64,000 nt of DNA, from the NCBI GenBank assembly GCA_025362735.1, contig JANYFL010000043.1:41144-105143 (forward strand), read 5' to 3'. Below, piece by piece: positions 61,257 to 64,000 of the stretch (position 1 is the stretch's first letter; every line of letters begins with the position of its first letter). The notes below the pieces were generated by a model, which saw only the letters and a list, made by a program, of their open reading frames with translations, was not told the origin of the DNA and did not search any database. The translations under genes were made by a program, and so were the position numbers. This DNA is from Betaproteobacteria bacterium. Lineage in GTDB: Bacteria > Pseudomonadota > Gammaproteobacteria > Burkholderiales > Burkholderiaceae_D.

Positions 61257-61688
61257 TTGAAAATGAGAAGTGCGATTTTTGCGTCAATCACGTCCAAAAT
61301 TTTATGCGGATCACTTTTTCTTGCAATTACATTTTTACTAATGGAAGGTAAACCTGCTATGGCAATGGGTGAAAAATATATCGAGCAAGGAAATTTGCTT
61401 TCTAAAGCACTTGATAAGGAATTAATTAACCGCGGTATCTGTAAAGACGTTACTGATTGTCAGAATAAAGTGCCGATGTATGGAGGGCATGGAAATCAAG
61501 TGAATTTCACTGTCTATAAACCAGATCAAAAAGCACTCGCGGCTACTTTTGATTTTTTAATTATGCACGGAATAGAAATAACAAAAGGAGTCGCCATTTC
61601 TATTCGTGTTTATCCCAAATCAAGAGAGGAATATGGGAATGTTATTTGGCCTCTTAACCCGACTATTTCTTTGGAGATAAAAGAATGA
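61257..61688 (+). CDS. Small exported protein of unknown function
   Basis: About 143 aa, AT-rich. An N-terminal hydrophobic segment (ITSKILCGSLFLAITFLLM) is a signal peptide or anchor; the mature part has two Cys (ICKDVTDCQNKV) and a VAISIRVYPKS strand. GGAGG at 61247-61251 favours TTG 61257 or ATG 61263 as the start rather than 61245. Its stop overlaps the RTX gene start. It could be an accessory or immunity partner of the RTX protein, but nothing proves that. Confidence 0.6.
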   Translation: MKMRSAIFASITSKILCGSLFLAITFLLMEGKPAMAMGEKYIEQGNLLSKALDKELINRGICKDVTDCQNKVPMYGGHGNQVNFTVYKPDQKALAATFDFLIMHGIEITKGVAISIRVYPKSREEYGNVIWPLNPTISLEIKE

Positions 61689-64000
61689 ATCCAACAATAC
61701 AAATACGTGTCGATTTCGGTGGTTCTGATGGCATTCCGCACACTTTTTTATCGATTACTAATTCCGATGGAAGTCATATTGAATATGGTTTCGCTCCAGC
61801 GGAAAATGGAGTTCCGTTTGGCCCAGGAAAAATTTATGAGACGGGCACTGGGGACACCAGGCCTCACGAATGGGATGTTGAGACACCAGCGCAGACCTTA
61901 AGTCCTGAACAGTATCAAAAAATAATTGACAAAATTAATAACGACAAAGCAAATCCCCCAAATTACAGCTTACCTGGGGCTTGGTGGCCTGGCCCGGGAG
62001 ACAACTGTACCGGAACTTGGGCAGAAGGAGGTTTACCGACAGAGTTTGGCACCACCGAAGGCGGAGTATGGAACCCTTATGGACAAGGTCTTTGGATAGA
62101 AATTCATAAAGCTGTAAATGGTGCATTCAACGCAGCAGCCAGCTTTCTGCGTCCCCGCGACCCCTTCGCGCTCGATCTTGATGGCGACGGTTTAGAAACC
62201 ATCGGCCTGACCGGCGGCCCCAATGGCACGACAATCCTGTTCGATCATGATGCCGACGGCATTAAAGGAGGCACCGGCTGGCTAAACAGCGACGATGGCT
62301 GGCTGGTGCTGGATCGTAATGGCAATGGCGTGATTGATTCCGGGCGCGAACTGTTTGGCGAAGATACGCCGAACAACACAGCCGGAAATTTGTCTGGCTC
62401 AGGCTATACCGCCGATGGCTTTGCCGCTCTGGTCAATGAAGATAGCAATCACGATGGCAAACTCGATGCATCGGACACTCGCTTCAGCAACCTACGTGTT
62501 TGGCGCGATCTCAATCAAGATGGGATTAGCCAAAGTGGCGAACTATTTAGTCTCGCCAACCTTGGCATTACTTCCATCGCGGTAACTGGTACCGCCGCCA
62601 ATCAGACCCTCGGCAATGGCAACACTCTCGTGGCCCGCGGCAGCTTTACTCGTAGTGACGGCAGCATTGGCACTTCCGGCACGGTCGGCTATAGCGGTGA
62701 CCTGAACCTTGCCGTTGATACCTTCCACCGCGAATTTACCGACACCATTCCTTTGGCTGAAGGGGTCAATTCCTTGCCGGTTATGCGAGGTAGCGGCAAG
62801 GTACGCGATTTGTGGGAGGCGGCTAGCGTTCAGAACAATCAAGGTAGTGATCTTAAAGCCCTATTGACGCAGTACAGTCAAGCGACGACGCGAGCTCAGC
62901 AATTGGCGCTGATCGACAATTTGCTGATGGCTTGGGCCGAAACATCAGGCTACACCCAAACACTTGTAGAACGGGTCCCCACCTCCAATATTGTTTACAG
63001 CAGCTTTGGCGCGACACGTCGCAGCGACAATATTGTTATCGGCCAACTTTATACGAACGGCACGACGACCGCTTCCCCAGGTAACGAATGGCAGACGCTA
63101 GGCTTTGGGGCGCCAGATGATGCCGCGAATATTAATCTGACTGCAAGCTATCGGAACTTGATTAATTATTGGGATAACCGACTTAAAGTTTTATCCGCTT
63201 TCAACGGCCGCTACTTCTTCGAGATACCTGGTGAAAATCAGGTCGGTGGCGGGGCTGCGTCAGGTCTGGCGGTATGGAAGCAGCTTCAGTACGACCCCAA
63301 CAGTCCAGGAGATGGCAATGGCTCGTTTGCAGGCATCAACCCTGGTGTAATGTTCATCGACTATACCCAGCAGCAACTTGATGCGTTACAGCAAAGCTAT
63401 GAAGCCCTTAAGTTATCTGTCTACGATGGCTTGCTGCTGCAAACCCGCTTCAAACCACTGCTCGATAGCATTGAACTGAATATCGATGCGACTGGTGTCA
63501 GCTTGGACTTCACAGCGGTCTATGCGGCGTTTGAAAATAAGTTTACGAGCGACGCAGCATTGGCCATGTCAGATCTGATGGAATTCAACCGCATCGCGCG
63601 TCCTGTGCTGGGGGCCACAAACTGGACCGGTGACACAATGCTCGAACAGAAGCTGCGCTCCACGCCTGTGACTGCAAGTATCCAGGCGGTCTATGACGAG
63701 TTTGATGTGAAGTTTGCGTTGGCCGCTGGCGGAACCATGTCCGCGAGCACCGGTTCCAAAAATAGTGTTCTGGTCGGTAACAATGGCGCTGATACCCTAA
63801 CCGGCAATGCTGGCGATAATGTTTTGTTTGGCGGAGCGGGAAATGACACCCTGCTGGGCGAGAACGGCAATGACACCCTTGACGGTGGTCTGGGTAACGA
63901 TGCGCTGGAAGGTCGCTGGGGTGCTGACACCTATCTGTTCGGGCATGGCGACGGTCAGGACACGATCACCAACCGCGACTACTGGTCCGGCACGATCTAC
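61685..64000 (+). CDS. RTX-type calcium-binding secreted protein (3' end beyond window)
   Basis: 772 residues are visible, still open at the edge. Residues 1-145 are an unrecognised AT-rich head. From ~160 come EF-hand-like loops: DLDGDGLETIG, DHDADGIKG, DRNGNGVIDSGRELFG and DLNQDGISQSGE, the module common to type I secreted proteins. A ~400-residue helical region follows. Nonapeptide RTX repeats start near residue 695 (NNGADTLTGNAGDNVLFGG, GNDTLDGGLGNDALEG). It is coupled to the preceding gene and is the likely ABC exporter substrate. Activity unknown. Confidence 0.88.
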   Translation, partial: MNPTIQIRVDFGGSDGIPHTFLSITNSDGSHIEYGFAPAENGVPFGPGKIYETGTGDTRPHEWDVETPAQTLSPEQYQKIIDKINNDKANPPNYSLPGAWWPGPGDNCTGTWAEGGLPTEFGTTEGGVWNPYGQGLWIEIHKAVNGAFNAAASFLRPRDPFALDLDGDGLETIGLTGGPNGTTILFDHDADGIKGGTGWLNSDDGWLVLDRNGNGVIDSGRELFGEDTPNNTAGNLSGSGYTADGFAALVNEDSNHDGKLDASDTRFSNLRVWRDLNQDGISQSGELFSLANLGITSIAVTGTAANQTLGNGNTLVARGSFTRSDGSIGTSGTVGYSGDLNLAVDTFHREFTDTIPLAEGVNSLPVMRGSGKVRDLWEAASVQNNQGSDLKALLTQYSQATTRAQQLALIDNLLMAWAETSGYTQTLVERVPTSNIVYSSFGATRRSDNIVIGQLYTNGTTTASPGNEWQTLGFGAPDDAANINLTASYRNLINYWDNRLKVLSAFNGRYFFEIPGENQVGGGAASGLAVWKQLQYDPNSPGDGNGSFAGINPGVMFIDYTQQQLDALQQSYEALKLSVYDGLLLQTRFKPLLDSIELNIDATGVSLDFTAVYAAFENKFTSDAALAMSDLMEFNRIARPVLGATNWTGDTMLEQKLRSTPVTASIQAVYDEFDVKFALAAGGTMSASTGSKNSVLVGNNGADTLTGNAGDNVLFGGAGNDTLLGENGNDTLDGGLGNDALEGRWGADTYLFGHGDGQDTITNRDYWSGTIY

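Overview
The window is a chromosomal segment of a betaproteobacterium, most likely Burkholderiales and possibly close to Oxalobacteraceae. The evidence is gene order and protein character: rpmH-rnpA-yidD-yidC-mnmE on one side and dnaA-dnaN-gyrB on the other side of a DnaA-box region, mnmG-rsmG-parA-parB with parS sites, and htpX/fmt/def facing a LysM gene-dprA-smg-topoisomerase III block. It therefore covers the replication-origin and partition region. The family-level assignment is inference.

Layout. 1-4.5 kb (minus strand) is a defence island: a type I restriction-modification operon (hsdM-hsdS-BRO-N gene-hsdR, the last cut by the window edge) followed by an AbrB/PemK-type toxin-antitoxin pair. 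4.6-8.7 kb (minus) is mnmE, yidC, yidD, rnpA, rpmH. 8.75-14.75 kb (plus) is dnaA, a candidate oriC, dnaN and gyrB. 14.8-24.8 kb is a mixed accessory stretch: an AT-rich orphan ATPase, two tandem paralogous MFS exporters, a two-TM potassium channel, a DUF2892 protein and a universal stress protein that diverge around two FNR-type boxes, a Bcr/CflA exporter, tRNA-Arg(CCG), a cytochrome c, an esterase and a small repeat-rich secreted protein. 24.9-35.5 kb is housekeeping: rep, htpX, fmt, def, LysM, dprA, smg, topoisomerase III. 36.9-43.6 kb is a TetR-controlled RND efflux operon with a recognisable AcrR-type operator. 43.8-46.4 kb holds a degenerate CobS-like protein, a PCu(A)C copper chaperone and an MBL hydrolase. 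46.5-51.3 kb (minus) is mnmG-rsmG-parA-parB with three parS sites. 52.3-57.5 kb has pckG, a 2-hydroxyacid dehydrogenase, a MOSC protein and two poorly characterised genes. From about 58.05 kb an accessory island begins by truncating comM; it carries an XRE regulator, a type I secretion ABC exporter, a small exported protein and a large RTX-type calcium-binding protein that runs off the window.

Intergenic DNA is rich in palindromic repeats: four copies of a family with about 32-bp inverted arms (B), three of a family ending in ..CAGGACGAACGG or a variant (A), two CACAGAG-type repeats (C), one 143-bp inverted repeat (D), one CCCTCACCC-type repeat (E), and a 279-bp TA-flanked MITE inserted exactly at the mnmG/rsmG junction.

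Most notable observations: (1) a stub of an older hsdR head at the hsdS/BRO junction, recording how the BRO-N gene entered the RM operon; (2) the MITE that split a TAGTG stop/start overlap between mnmG and rsmG; (3) a DnaA-box plus ACT-trinucleotide arrangement between dnaA and dnaN that looks like a basal unwinding element; (4) paired class-II FNR-type sites in a divergent promoter; (5) comM broken by the RTX/type I secretion island; (6) a CobS-like protein that has lost the conserved aspartates.
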